NCBI GenBank assembly: GCA_015345905.1
Contig: JADDTR010000009.1
Coordinates: 682,001 to 746,000 of the forward strand
Length of the DNA stretch: 64,000 bases
Source of the DNA: Aotearoamyces nothofagi
Taxonomy: Eukaryota > Ascomycota > Leotiomycetes > Leotiales > Tympanidaceae
Direction of reading: 5' to 3'
The translations under genes were made by a program, and so were the position numbers. Positions 21,310-32,587 of the stretch are shown one piece after another. Numbering within the stretch: position 1 is the first letter of the stretch; each line of letters starts with the position of its first letter. Below the pieces are notes generated by a model. It had not been told where the DNA came from and made no database searches. It saw only the letters and a program-made list of their open reading frames with translations.

Positions 21310-22599
21310 GTCTGCTTACGGAAAACCTCGTCTCATCGTAGCTATGCTAAACGCCATACAGGGGTCTAGAAGGGCAACTCGAGCCTGTTTGGAAAGAAGA
21401 CGCCGCTCTTTGAATGACATATTGGAACCTATTCGCTACGGTCCGCCTCCGTCTAGTTACTTTAGGGATGAGATATGTCGACACATCGGCTAAAAGCACG
21501 TATTGTGGACAGCCCATGTATTGCATTTAACGGCACAAGGCTTAGAAACCTGGCAGATCAAACAGTGATAAATGCTCTGCTCAACAAAACGGTCTGGTCC
21601 ATTGAACCCGCCTGTTAGATTCCGTGAATGTGGATATCGGACGGAGATATAGGTATGTAGTCTTGTTAGATGAGGGTTTGACTATTCCTTGCCAAGAGAT
21701 GTTAACGCCGGTGGTTATTTCTGATGGCTGTAGACGCCCAGAAAGCAATGCGCTAGGCTTATAGATTCCACATCGAAATGGCAGGGAACAAGGAACCCAG
21801 TTGATGTGTAAGGCTATCCTCGGTATATATATTTAAAAGCTGTTGTATGCTAGACTTCTTCCTCGCGAAGCTACCGATGCTAATCATTACTTGGAATAGC
21901 CTTGCCAGCTACCATTACTGAATCAAGAACTGCCAGTTGGATATTTTGCACCAGTAAAGAAGCACCTGTCTTGGCTTCCGAGACACTATCTACGAGCGAG
22001 GAATTCACGTTGTTGGCTGACTCAGCATCGCCGAGCATAACAGTAGCTGCTTGGCGATAGATCTGTCTTGGCTCTTCAACCACCACGCAGATAAGATTTC
22101 GGAGATACACGTTCGCAGCGTATACATATAATCGACATATATTTCGCACTGGCCGTTCGAAAAGATATGAGGCTGCTCAAGGCTGTGAGGCTGTAAGGCA
22201 CTCTACTGCATATGCTAAAGCTAATAGCCTAAAGGGAAACCACGTGATACACTGAGTGCAGTGCCTCTCTAGTAGCCGTGAATGGCAAAGTCGCCCGACG
22301 CTAAGCCGCGTGTCGAAGAAATGAAGATTCCGGCAGCAGATGGAGAGATGCGATGAGGTACCGGGGCGCCATCTTATCGTGCCCACTTATTGCGCTTCAG
22401 CCTACCTAATCAAGCAGTTTCCAGCATAGCTCACGTGGCTAGATGATAGCTAAAATGGATAAACAGGTGAATATTCCTCTCTCTGCTTCAACGTCAAAAT
22501 GTCTGTCCTTCGGCGCTTCAACGACGCATCTTGAGCTTCAGACAGCCTTCTTTCTCTCGGCGCGTCGACGACTTGCTGGTGTTGCGGCGTCCTTTCTGT

Positions 22600-25500
22600 A
22601 TGGCCGGACGCTCTGTCTCCGGCAACCAGGCCTATATCGCCGAAAACCGCAGAAACTCAAACGCGTCGACGAGGACTCGTTCCCCAGGCCACTTGTCCCG
22701 AACGAGTGCCTCTGAGCACCACAGTGAGGAAAAGGGTGATGTAGGGCCAGACAATATTAATGGCAGGATGGCCGGTACGGACGGTGACAATGGGGGGAGT
22801 CGAGAGAGGAATATAAAGACGTGGGGTGAATGGATCAGAAACCCCTTGAAGAAGAGGAGGATACCGCCAATCCCAACAGAGCGACAAAAGAGTCGAGAAG
22901 GGGGCGCAGGGATCTTCAGCAGCATGTTTTTCACATGGATGGGGGATCTGATCGTTACTGGCTATAATCGCCCACTGGATCCCATGGACTTTCCCCTTCT
23001 ACAGGGTAAACGCAAGAGCGAGAGCAACAGCGAGAAAATCAATCGTGATTTCCATCGACGCGCCAAGCGTGGAGATAAATACCCTCTCCTTTTTGCACTT
23101 AACAATGTCTTTTTCCGCGAATTCTGGTCTGCTGGCCTGTGTCAATTTGTTGCCACCGTATCTTTTACGGTATCGCCGCTCATACTCAAGGCTATGGTTA
23201 GCTACGCCTCGGACGCATATTATGGCAACTCTGAATCTGTAGGAAAAGGCGTTGGTCTCGCAATTGGGCTCGTTTGCTTACAAATCATTGGCAGTCTTTG
23301 CATAAATCAGTTTTTCTACCGCGGGTTGACGGTGGGAGGAATGACCAGAGCAAGCTTGATCAGCATGATCTATGCAAAGAGTCAAGTGATTTCCAGCCAA
23401 GCAAAGGCTGAAGGCTTAAAGAAACGATCTTCTTCGGATGCGGCAGACGAGGACAAGGATAGAGCAAGGCTAAAAAAGGAAGACAACAAAAAGAGCTCGA
23501 AGAAAGATCAACAGGATGATTCTGCGGGTTGGTCCAATGGAACGGTTATTAACCTTATGGGTATGGACACTGCTCGTATAGATGCAGCATGTTCATGGTG
23601 CCAGCTTGCCTGGGCAACACCATTCCAGATAATTCTAGCGGCCATCATACTTCTCATTAATATAGGGGTTAGTGCTTTGGCGGGTCTAGGACTTCTATTG
23701 ATCGCAACCCCATTTCTTACGTGGGCAGTTAAAGTGCTTGCGCGTCGCAGAGTACAATCAAACAAGATTACAGACAAGAGGATTAGTCTAACTCAAGAGA
23801 TCTTGCAAGGCATCCGATTCGTGAAATACTTTGCCTGGGAAAAAAGCTTTCTCGAAGAGTTAAGAAAACTTCGCAAAACGGAGATTAGAGCGACCCAATT
23901 TCTTCTTGGACTGAGGAGTGCTGTAAATGCAGTGGCAATGTCACTGCCGGTCTTTGCCGCTATTCTTGCCTTTGTTACGTATTCCCTCACACATGCGACT
24001 TTGAACGCCGCGAGCGTCTTCTCCTCACTTTCTCTGTTCAATGGGCTTCGAATGCCACTCAATATGCTGCCCATGGCAATCGCCCAGACCGTTGACGCTC
24101 TAGTTAGCTTAGAGAGAATCCAAGAATATCTGCTTGCTGATGAAGAAGACGAGCCACGGGTCGTCGATGAAACACAAGAAGTAGCCCTTCAGCTTGTGAA
24201 TGCGAGCTTCACGTGGGAGACGTCTGGAAAACCACACACGGAAGAGGAGGACCGTGCATCTTCGTCTGGGAAGCCAACTACTTCGAAAAGGCACTCGGGT
24301 ACAGTCGAGGAGGTTGATCTTGAAGCAGGGACTTCCGAAAAGAAGGAAGAGGAGGAGAGCACGGTTCCTTTCCACATAGACGAGATCAACCTATCAATCG
24401 ACCGACACGAACTACTCGCAGTTGTTGGAACTGTGGGCTCAGGAAAGTCGTCTCTTCTAGCGGCTCTTGCGGGCGATATGCGTCTAAAATCCGGGAGTGT
24501 AACGCAGGGTGGCTCAATGGCATACTGTCCTCAGTACGCTTGGATCCACAACGCTACTGTCAAAGAAAATATATTATTTGGACGCCCGTATGATAAGGAG
24601 CGGTACGAGAAAGTTATAGATGCCTGCGCACTTGGCATGGATATCGATATGCTTCCTAATGGAGATCAAACCGAGATTGGCGAGCGAGGGATTACACTCA
24701 GTGGCGGACAGAAGCAACGCCTTAATATTGCTCGAGCGATTTACTTTGACGCACAGATCGTGCTACTGGATGACCCCTTGAGCGCTGTAGACGCTCAAGT
24801 TGGACGGCATATCTTCAAGAATGCCATATGTGGTCTGCTGCAAGATCGATGTAGGGTTTTAGCAACCCATCAGCTCCATATTCTGAGCCAATGCGATCGA
24901 ATCCTTTGGATGCAGAACGGTACCATTCAGTCCATTGGGACATTTGACGAGCTGATGGCTACGAATGCCGACTTTGTGCAGATGTTGTCTCAGACAGCCA
25001 ACCACGCCAAATCGTCTGAAGAAGAAGAAGAAGAAGAAGTAGATGTCTCCGACGAGGAAGGTATCTCAGCTGCGATTGGAAGAAAGATTTCGAAAAAGAG
25101 TGCAAAAGCAGCTCTAACACATGAATCTGCAGGGGAACCTGCAGGGCTGATGCAATCAGAAGAAAAGGGTGAGGACGGTATCAAGTGGGAAGTATATTAC
25201 ACCTATATCAAATCAAGCGGAAGCATACTTATAGCTCCTCTTATCTTCGTGATGGTCTCTCTAGCTGTCTCGTCAAATATTATCGGGACGGTTTGGTTGA
25301 GCTGGTGGACAAGTGAGAAGTTCCCACTTCCCAATAGCACATACGTATGTAAACTTTTATTTCTTCTTCTTTCCGCGCGGACTTGGACGCTATTTATCTC
25401 TCAAGTCGAGATGAACCTCTCAAGCGGGAGACGGAACGCAGCATTGCAAGATCAAGCTTCTAATGCATCTACTGCGGACGAAATCACTTCGAAATGGTCC

Positions 25501-27398
25501 TTGTCTCTTCTAAAAGGATACAAGAAAGCTTACGATTCATTCTAGATTGGAGTATATGCAGGCTTAGGAGTGGTACAAGGGGTTTTCATGTTCATGTTTT
25601 CAATAACATTGACACTCGGAGGTACAGAGTCGAGTAAGAAGATGTTGCAGCGAGCAATGGTGAGAGTACTTGGAGCACCTATGTAAGATACTTACTCCAA
25701 CTTAATGAAGCCTTCAAGCGTGGCACCTAACAAACATTTCAGGTCTTTCTTTGACACAACGCCACTTGGCAGAATTGTAAATCGATTTTCGAAGGATGTG
25801 GATGTCATGGACAATTTCTTGACTGACTCTATACGGCTGTATCTCTTCACACTGATGACAGTCCTCTCAATCTTCATCTTGATTCTTGTCTACTTCCCAT
25901 ATGTAAGAACCCGCCTTACTTCGTTCTAGATGCTAATGGAAATGGCTGATATTTCGATGCTTTGTCTAGTTCATCGCCGCAATCGTCCCCTTTTCGGTCC
26001 TAATATATTTCGCAGCTGCCTACTATCGCGCATCTGCGCGTGAGATCAAAAGACACGAGGCAGTTCTGCGCTCCATAGTGTATTCTAGATTCAGCGAGGC
26101 ACTCTATGGTACCGCTACAGTTCGCGCATACAAGCTCCAATCGCACTTCCAAGACAGGCTCAATACAGCAATTGACGAGATGGACTCTGCATATTTCCTC
26201 ACCTTCTCCAACCAATGCTGGCTCAGTATCCGACTTGATCTGATCGGCAACGCGCTCGCATTGATAACGGCAATCCTTGTTGTAACTAGCCGGTTCGACC
26301 TCAACCCAAGCAGTGCTGCTGTGGTTCTGAGCTACATGATGCAAGTGGTCGGCCAGATTCAATTTGCGGTCAAGCAGCTGGCGGAGGTTGAGAATGGGAT
26401 GAATTCTACAGAGAGGATTCATTACTACGGGAATGACTTGCCACAGGAGAAAGATAGAGCCGCGGCGGTGGAAATCACGCCTGATGCCTCTTGGCCCGAG
26501 CATGGAGAAATTGTTTTCACCGATGTGCAAATGAGGTATCGTGAAGGACTGCCGTTGGTCTTGAAGGGGCTAGATTTGAATGTCAGTGGAGGTGAGCGCA
26601 TTGGAGTTGTGGGCCGAACCGGAGCAGGAAAATCCTCGATTATGTCTTCGTTGTTTCGGCTGTGCGAGTTGAGCGATGGGAAAATCGAGATTGATGGTAT
26701 TGACATCGCCAAAGTCGACCTGCATGAGCTTCGGAGTAGGCTTGCTATTATTCCACAAGGTAAGCAATCTATGCTGTTCTTTATCCCTGATATTTGACTA
26801 ACTGCGTCCTCTTGAACCAGACCCAACATTATTCCGTGGCACTGTTCGCAGTAACCTCGATCCCTTCCACCAGCACAGCGATCTCGACCTATGGAAAGCA
26901 CTGCAGCAATCCTTCCTGGTCAAGTCCGAAGACGAAGCCTCGTGTCTGAGGCGGACAGAAGAGTCCACCCAAGACACTCCAGGGCAGGCTTCCCCCAAGA
27001 CGGCAGAGGACAATACCAATACCGTGCAACAGATCACTCTCGACACCATCGTGCTCGAAGAAGGACTGAATTTCTCCCTCGGTCAGCGCCAACTCATGGC
27101 GCTCGCACGTGCACTGGTGCGCGACTCGCGCATCATCATCTGCGACGAAGCCACGTCCTCGATCGACGAAGAGACAGACCGGAACATCCAGCTCACCATG
27201 GCAACGGCTTTCAAGGGTCGCACGGTGCTATGCATCGCCCATCGTCTCCTCACGATTGTGCGCTACGACCGTATCGTTGTCATGGACGAAGGACGGATCT
27301 CGGAGTGTGCGACGCCGCTGGATCTGTGGGGTAGAGAGGGGAGTATTTTCAGGAACCTTTGTGATAAAAGCGGTATCCGTCGGGAAGACTTTGATTAA
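22600..27398 (+). CDS. ABC-C (MRP/Yor1-type) transporter
   Basis: This full-size ATP-driven exporter of organic anions or drugs has about 1469 residues. Exons are 22600-25344, 25546-25682, 25743-25902, 25970-26759 and 26821-27398 (4410 bases). The order is a charged N-terminus (about 90), TMD1, NBD1, TMD2, NBD2; no extra TMD0, as in Yor1. NBD1 shows Walker A GTVGSGKSS, signature LSGGQKQR and Walker B IVLLDDPLSAVD. NBD2 shows GRTGAGKSS, the divergent signature FSLGQRQL and IIICDEATSSID. Two lysine/aspartate-rich insertions (TMD1 loop, after NBD1) and an insertion before the NBD2 signature are low-complexity. The first intron (201 nt) is long and stop-free up to its own acceptor. No ATG precedes 22600 in frame within the open stretch. 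It may share regulation with the divergent DszC-like gene. Confidence 0.93.
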
Positions 27399-27907
27399 CA
27401 GATCCTGTGAGAGGGCTTTGCTAGAGGGGGCTGTATATATTCGTCGTGGGTGAAGGGCCTTGAAGGTTTTATAGAGGTGGCGGTCAAAAGGGTTGGGAAG
27501 GCTGGTTTGTTTCTAAAAGAGATTCATGGCATGTATCGCTTTAGAAAGGAAGATTTTTTGAATATATAATATATATATATATTTATAATATATCAGTTGT
27601 GAAGAGCGCGCTGGAGTGATGCTTGGAATGCCGACCTCTGCCGGAATATCGTTAACCCTCGCCTTTGGCCCTTGGCATACCCTACTGCTCCATGACGTCC
27701 CCGTAAAATATACCAAAACACCAGCACTGGAGTTCTCCCATTTGTGTCGAGGATGCAAGATTTCCGTTGATGCTTCTCTCGCCTCGTAGTGCTTGTTCGA
27801 GGAGTGAGCCACCACGTCTCGCGGCGCCGTTCTTGGAATAGCCATCAATGCGCTGCTGGCGACGTCATGCGGGGGATGGAATTGGCTTCACAACCTCGCA
27901 CCCCCTG
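27399..27907. other. Intergenic region, ABC-C 3' end to GH16 gene
   Basis: A TA-rich tract lies at 27560-27592 and probably belongs to the 3' end. I see no coding frame of note. Confidence 0.5.
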
Positions 27908-28939
27908 ATGTCTCGCCTGCAACGCCGAAAGACGCTTCTCGCCATCACCGTCCTCATCGCCATCGCCATCGCCCTCCTCACAGACACGATGTCTTTCGGA
28001 AAGCGCCTCGAAGACCTCGTCAACCAGGGCCGCGCCCGTCTGGAAGAGAAGCTCGGCAGCGGCGGCCACGCGTCTCGCACCGTCGACGGCAGCAGCTCGA
28101 GCACGCCGCCCCCGATCCCAACACACAGCAAGCCGGGCTACAGTCGCCAGACGCCAGCCTCGACGTCGTACTTCCGACCCGTCTTCGACCCGGCGGTGCC
28201 CGTGTCGCAGCACTTCAGGCACGAGCTGGGCGCGCACGGCTGGGGCAACGGCGAGCTGCAGGACTACGTGGACGCGGGCGCCAACTCCTTCCACACGCCG
28301 GCGGGCCAGCTCGTCGTGCGCGCCGTCGCCGACTCCAGCGCGCCGCCCGCGCAGCGCTACACCAGCGCGCGGCTGACGTCGCGCCAGACGCTCGCGCGCG
28401 CCCGCGGCTGTCTCACGGTGCGGCTGACGGCGCCGTGCGCGGCCGGCGTGTGGCCGGCCTTCTGGCTGCTGCCGGCCGAGCCCTTCTCGTGGCCCAGCGA
28501 CGGCGAGGTGGACGTCTGCGAGACGTGGAACGGCGACGGCCTCAACCGGTCGTGCCTGCACTGGGGCCACTTCGGCGGCGAGGACAGCGGGAAGCACCGC
28601 GTGCGCGAGACCCGCGTGCCGGACCTGGACCGCCCGGACGGCCACGTCTACGGCTTCGTGTGGGACCAGCCGCCCGCCGCGCACGCCGGCCGCTTGCTCT
28701 GGCTCGTCGACGGCCGGCCCGTCATGAGGGCTGCCATCCCCGCCGGCACGCGGCCCCTCGCCGACTTCAGGATCATTGCCAACGTGGCCGTGGGCGGGAA
28801 CGTGTGCGCCGGCGAGGTGCCGCGCGACGGGACCTACGACCTCGTCATCCACGAGCTGCGCTTCGACGAGCAGCCGGCGGGCGGCTGGGAGAACTTCGAC
28901 GGCCTGTGGAGCGCAGCGCCGGAGGGGCACACGATGTGA
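27908..28939 (+). CDS. Glycoside hydrolase family 16 enzyme
   Basis: This is a predicted endo-acting beta-glucanase-type enzyme without introns (343 residues from 27908). The GH16 catalytic signature ExDxxE is present as DGEVDVCETW, preceded by GVWPAFWLLP and followed by the conserved aromatic pocket (CLHWGHFGG) and NVAVGGNVC, the usual GH16 strand near the end. A hydrophobic segment TLLAITVLIAIAIALL at residues about 9-24 would act as a signal anchor; an alternative ATG at 27989 would remove it and give a soluble protein, and an earlier in-frame ATG at 27848 also exists. The body is very GC-rich compared with its flanks. Substrate (1,3- or mixed-linkage glucan, or galactan) cannot be told. 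Confidence 0.85.
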   Translation: MSRLQRRKTLLAITVLIAIAIALLTDTMSFGKRLEDLVNQGRARLEEKLGSGGHASRTVDGSSSSTPPPIPTHSKPGYSRQTPASTSYFRPVFDPAVPVSQHFRHELGAHGWGNGELQDYVDAGANSFHTPAGQLVVRAVADSSAPPAQRYTSARLTSRQTLARARGCLTVRLTAPCAAGVWPAFWLLPAEPFSWPSDGEVDVCETWNGDGLNRSCLHWGHFGGEDSGKHRVRETRVPDLDRPDGHVYGFVWDQPPAAHAGRLLWLVDGRPVMRAAIPAGTRPLADFRIIANVAVGGNVCAGEVPRDGTYDLVIHELRFDEQPAGGWENFDGLWSAAPEGHTM

Positions 28940-29558
28940 TGGGCTGGGCTGCGTCAGAGCGGCCAGGGCTCGATATATATATCCATCAGATCGCTGTCGA
29001 GGAACTCTGGTCTTGCCCTTTTCAGGCACTCGTCGTAACCCTCTCGGCTTGGTATCCATCCGTGATTTGGGGTCGAGAGACAGACATCTCATCCGAGCAA
29101 CTACATGCGTGACGAGGGGGTTTGGCATATCTTGTGGTACATCTACATCTACATCTGCGAGGTGGGACGGGATATCAATGGCCTGAAGGGGACGCATGGT
29201 GCTGCGAACAGTGAGGGGCTCTGCACTTCAGCATCCAAGGTTTGCTATTTTGGGGTGGTGTTCATACTGGATGGGCCTCCTACACCTATATAGGGACTCT
29301 CAATTACTATATCATGTTTTTTACATACACACTCGACGCTGCAAATTGGCCAATGTCTTAATGTCTCATGCACCCAGGTATATCCACCCGCAACCTGATT
29401 CTTCCAAGGTATATATAGAAGTCCAAATCTTTAAATATTCGCGCTATGCCAGCACTTCAGTGTCGATGTTTCATATACCTCACTTGCGACGCTCTTCGCC
29501 CAAGTAAGTTTTGCCATTCCGGATGTCGCTACTTTGTCATCGTCTCATAGGGATCATA
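28940..29558. other. Convergent intergenic region
   Basis: The region lies between GH16 and the iron permease, which converge. It has short ACATCTACATCTAC repeats near 29140 and several AT-rich stretches. No gene is recognised. Confidence 0.5.
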
Positions 29559-30841
29559 TTAAGACCTCAAGACCTCGCCTGAACTCGCCTCTGTCTCGAG
29601 TTCCTCGTCCTCCTCGATCGGATCCGTTAACAGCGGATCGCTCTCGGTCAGCACCCCGCCATCGGCAGGGGATGGATCTTCCGGCTTTGCTTTCGCCAAG
29701 GGCCAGCGGCCGTTGACCTCACGGAACCGTAGTGACAAGAAAGTAAGGACGACCACGATCCAGTACACGTTGTACGAGATGACAGAGCCGTAGGTGGCAG
29801 AGTTTTGCCAGCCCAGAACAGAGTTGAAAACGCCCCAGAAGCCTCCTGCTTCAAGGTACGGGCTGCAGCACTGTAGATTCGAGTTAGCACGACACCAAGT
29901 TGAACTGTTCGGTATCGGGATGCTTACGTTTACATGCCACACGCTCTTGGTGATGTCGTAGGAGCCAGGCCCTGCGCCGGTCTCGGCAGCATCACCACCG
30001 ATCAAATTATTCCATTGTTGGGCCTCGAAGAACCAGACAGCCTTTGAAAAGAGTCCGGCAGCGACGAGATATAAGAAGCAGGTCGAGACCACCAAGAAAT
30101 ATTGCAGATTCGCTGTTACGCCTCCTCTGTTCTTCATGTCAGCTTGATCTCAATTGGATTTGAGAAAACGAAAGCTTACCTGTATATCAGATAGCCAACA
30201 AAGCACCCGGCAGACAGGCCAACCACGGTTGGCAGCGGTACGGACGAAGCCGGCGCATTGAATGTTACTCCGGCGATGAAGACGACCGCCTCGATTCCCT
30301 CTCTCATCACCGTGATAAAGGGTAGGATAAACATGGCGTATTTTTCCAACCAGTGTTTCAGCGCTCCCCTCGCCGTCCTAGTCGACGACATCTTCACCTC
30401 CATGGATTCGACGACCTTTGTTCGCCATTTGGCTTGCATTCGGGACATGCGGAGCATCGCCGGTCCAACGATCGTAATAATGACAGACGCGAGAAGGGCA
30501 AAGGAGCCTTCCCAGTAGTACTCGTAGCTTGACCAGTGGTCGTTTCCAACGATGTAGAAGACGCCAATCAACGTCCCTGCCAGGAGCATGGTGAAGGCGA
30601 TTCCAAGAGCGACTCCCCACCAGACCTGTTAGGAGTCAGTATGGCGCCGACATGGCAGAGAGGAGGTTGTAGATGGGAGGCTGACCTGGCGCACGAGCTT
30701 GCTGTAGACGCCCGCATCCTGATTCGGCCCATCCAGCGTCTGCTTCAGAAAGGCAAGGAGCACAGCGACAATAATGACGACCTCGAGGGCCTCTCGAAAG
30801 GTGATGAAGAAGACGGGAACCGAGAAGATATCGACGCCCAT
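29559..30841 (-). CDS. ftr1: High-affinity iron permease, Ftr1 family
   Basis: This plasma-membrane Fe(III) permease works with a multicopper ferroxidase. It has 370 residues from exons 30841-30686, 30625-30180, 30126-29928 and 29870-29559. The RExxE iron-exchange motif appears twice, as FREALEVVI in helix 1 and [10 protein letters not shown] in helix 4. The conserved W-H-V-N-C-C segment and [11 protein letters not shown] loop are also present. The third intron (57 nt) is a multiple of three and stop-free, so an unspliced model would carry 19 extra residues. The usual partner gene, a ferroxidase, is not adjacent here. Two ATCWGATAA sites lie 132-172 bp upstream. ATG 30841 is preferred to 30862 because the family starts near the [11 protein letters not shown] segment. 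Confidence 0.93.
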
Positions 30842-30972
30842 CCTGTCACAGACTGCCCGCACTCGACGGTCTGCTGTATACGGCTCTCAGCTATCGCTCT
30901 CGCAGCGCAGGGAATGCTGTTGCAGAAGGAAGTAGAGTCGTGGTCGTCGGTGGGAAATTATCATACGAGCGG

Positions 30973-30981
30973 ATCAGATAA
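30973..30981 (+). promoter_or_regulatory. Iron-type GATA site ATCAGATAA
   Basis: This exactly matches ATCWGATAA, the site of fungal iron-responsive GATA repressors (SreA, Sre1, Urbs1). It lies 132 bp upstream of the ftr1 ATG. Confidence 0.6.
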
Positions 30982-31004
30982 TGCAGGTGGGGTCGTGGCA
31001 GCGG

Positions 31005-31013
31005 ATCTGATAA
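31005..31013 (+). promoter_or_regulatory. Iron-type GATA site ATCTGATAA
   Basis: This is a second exact ATCWGATAA match, 32 bp further upstream from the first. Confidence 0.6.
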
Positions 31014-31257
31014 CCCCGATTGGGCATGGCTGCCCTGGCCGTGTGCTGGGGATTGGGGAGCTAGGCCTGTTCGGGACGGCGAGCTCGGAGCCTTATGTCA
31101 GCAGTCTTGCTATCTTGGCTATCAGGCGCGATCACGTTGCGATATCTGACCTGGACACACGTGACTGGAAGTGGCATTGACGGGGTATTCTAGCAGAGAG
31201 GCAGATATGGATGTAGCCTGTCGTGTTAGTCCTCGTGATATCACATTGCCAACATAA

Positions 31258-31909
31258 GTGATGGGGAACAAGTTCGATGACTTCTTTCGCTATACTGCTA
31301 CGCGGTTTCTTTTCGACGAAGTGGACGAGCTCTCTCATCGCTATATGAAGTTCGATATGAACGAGCTGGCCTATATAGCAGTACAGCCAACCGGCTCAGT
31401 CTCGTGTTCCAAGATTACCAAACTGCCCGAGGGGCAGTATAACAAAACTTTTCTCTTGACAAGGAGCGGCAATTCCCAAGTCATTGCCAGAGTGCCCAAT
31501 CCAAATGCAGGACCGCCTCACTGTACCACTGCTAGTGAGGCTGCGACCATGAACTTCGTAGGGACACTCGATAATTTACGTATCTCTACTAACATTGTAA
31601 TTCTAAATGAGGAGCACGCTGAACATACCTGCGCCAGGAGTATATTCGTGGAGCTCGAGGGCTACCGAAACCGTGGTTGGTGCCGAGTACATTAGAACAG
31701 AGAAAGCAAGCGGAGTTCAGCTCAGCCAGAAAGGGGATGGCATGACTGGAGTCGAAAAGCAAGCACTGATCGAAGCAGTAATCAGGATTGAATCAAGTCT
31801 TGCCTCTGCAATATTCAGCATGCGGGGGAGCCTCTACTACGAAGCCGAGTTGAAGCCGGGCGAGTATACCAGACATATAGGCTCTCTCATTACTAGCGAT
31901 AGGTGGTGA
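31258..31909 (+). pseudogene. Truncated APH/AIM9-type phosphotransferase remnant
   Basis: The sequence matches the N-terminal third of the fungal phosphotransferase family (PF01636). It shows the conserved start (FFRYTATRFLFDE, then SCSKITKLPEGQYNKTFLL, IARVPNPNAGPPHCTTASEA) and, in another frame, the following part (IPAPGVYSWSSRATETVVGA and VGAEYIRTEKASGVQL). The two parts can be joined by no simple in-phase GT-AG intron around 31580-31620. The catalytic half (HxD and DxD region) is missing: the sequence after 31909 shows no further similarity. It is therefore probably a broken host gene, not an active enzyme. Confidence 0.6.
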
Positions 31910-32587
31910 ACGGCTAACGCGACCCAAGCAAAACAGCTCCGAGGAACGCTCCTGACGAGAGACCTCTGTTTTTCTTCCTTGTCTTGGAGGTGTAGAGACC
32001 GGGGGGGCGTGGCTGGGTTAAGACGCGCAGATCACGACGCGCTTGGAAGTCGGCTGGAACGTCGACGCTTAAGCTTTGACGAGAACACGACGACTAGTGA
32101 GGAGAAGAGGGCTCGGTGGAATGCAGTATGGCCATTCCAAGATTCGGCGTCGCACGAGCTGTTGGAACCATGGCGTGGCGGGTTACAATGGGCGGGAAGG
32201 GGGGTGCCACAAAGGCGAAGAAATAATGTAGCCCGACAAGTTCTTTCCTGCGTGCAGTACAGTACAGTAGAAGTAGCGATGCGAAGCGCCTCGATATGCA
32301 AGAACTCTTACTGAAGCTTTCGTATACTAGTTTCGCCTTGGGCAGCAGCAGCACCACGTCCATCCTGCGACACGTGTATGGTTATATTATCGTTCATTAT
32401 TTTTTGCTCGCTCCTATGCAAGTCCCTAGAAGGAAAACGACGGATACGGTTTTCATCCCGTCCGTCTAGTCTAGTAGATCTAATCTAGCCCAAACTCCAG
32501 AGCTTCATACATACAGAGCTCATGCCTGACAGTAAAGAGTATTTTACAACGAATGGCCGAACAGGGGCGGCAAGCGAGCAGACCTTC
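31910..32587. other. Intergenic region
   Basis: The region lies between the broken phosphotransferase and the desaturase stop codon. Several open frames overlap on both strands but none shows family features. Confidence 0.5.

Larger units (their letters stand above)
20969..22599. promoter_or_regulatory. Divergent promoter region with four TCACGTGG words
   Basis: This 1.63-kb region separates the DszC-like gene and the ABC-C gene. It contains CCACGTGA/TCACGTGG at 21278, 21300, 22240 and 22431; the first two form a hairpin-like inverted repeat. A 10-bp GC-rich tandem repeat (about 21080-21110) also lies here. A 12-codon upstream frame (ATG 22499, stop 22534) precedes the transporter ATG. The frame 21880-22149 minus matches nothing I know. 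Confidence 0.6.
30842..31257. promoter_or_regulatory. Ftr1 upstream region
   Basis: The region contains two iron-type GATA sites (30973 and 31005). The rest holds no recognised gene. Confidence 0.6.

Noticed and set aside
27845-29197. 450-codon minus-strand open frame over the GH16 gene
   Set aside because: It is a shadow of the GC-rich GH16 coding sequence on the opposite strand; the composition (Ala, Arg, Val, Asp) is that of reversed GC-rich codons.
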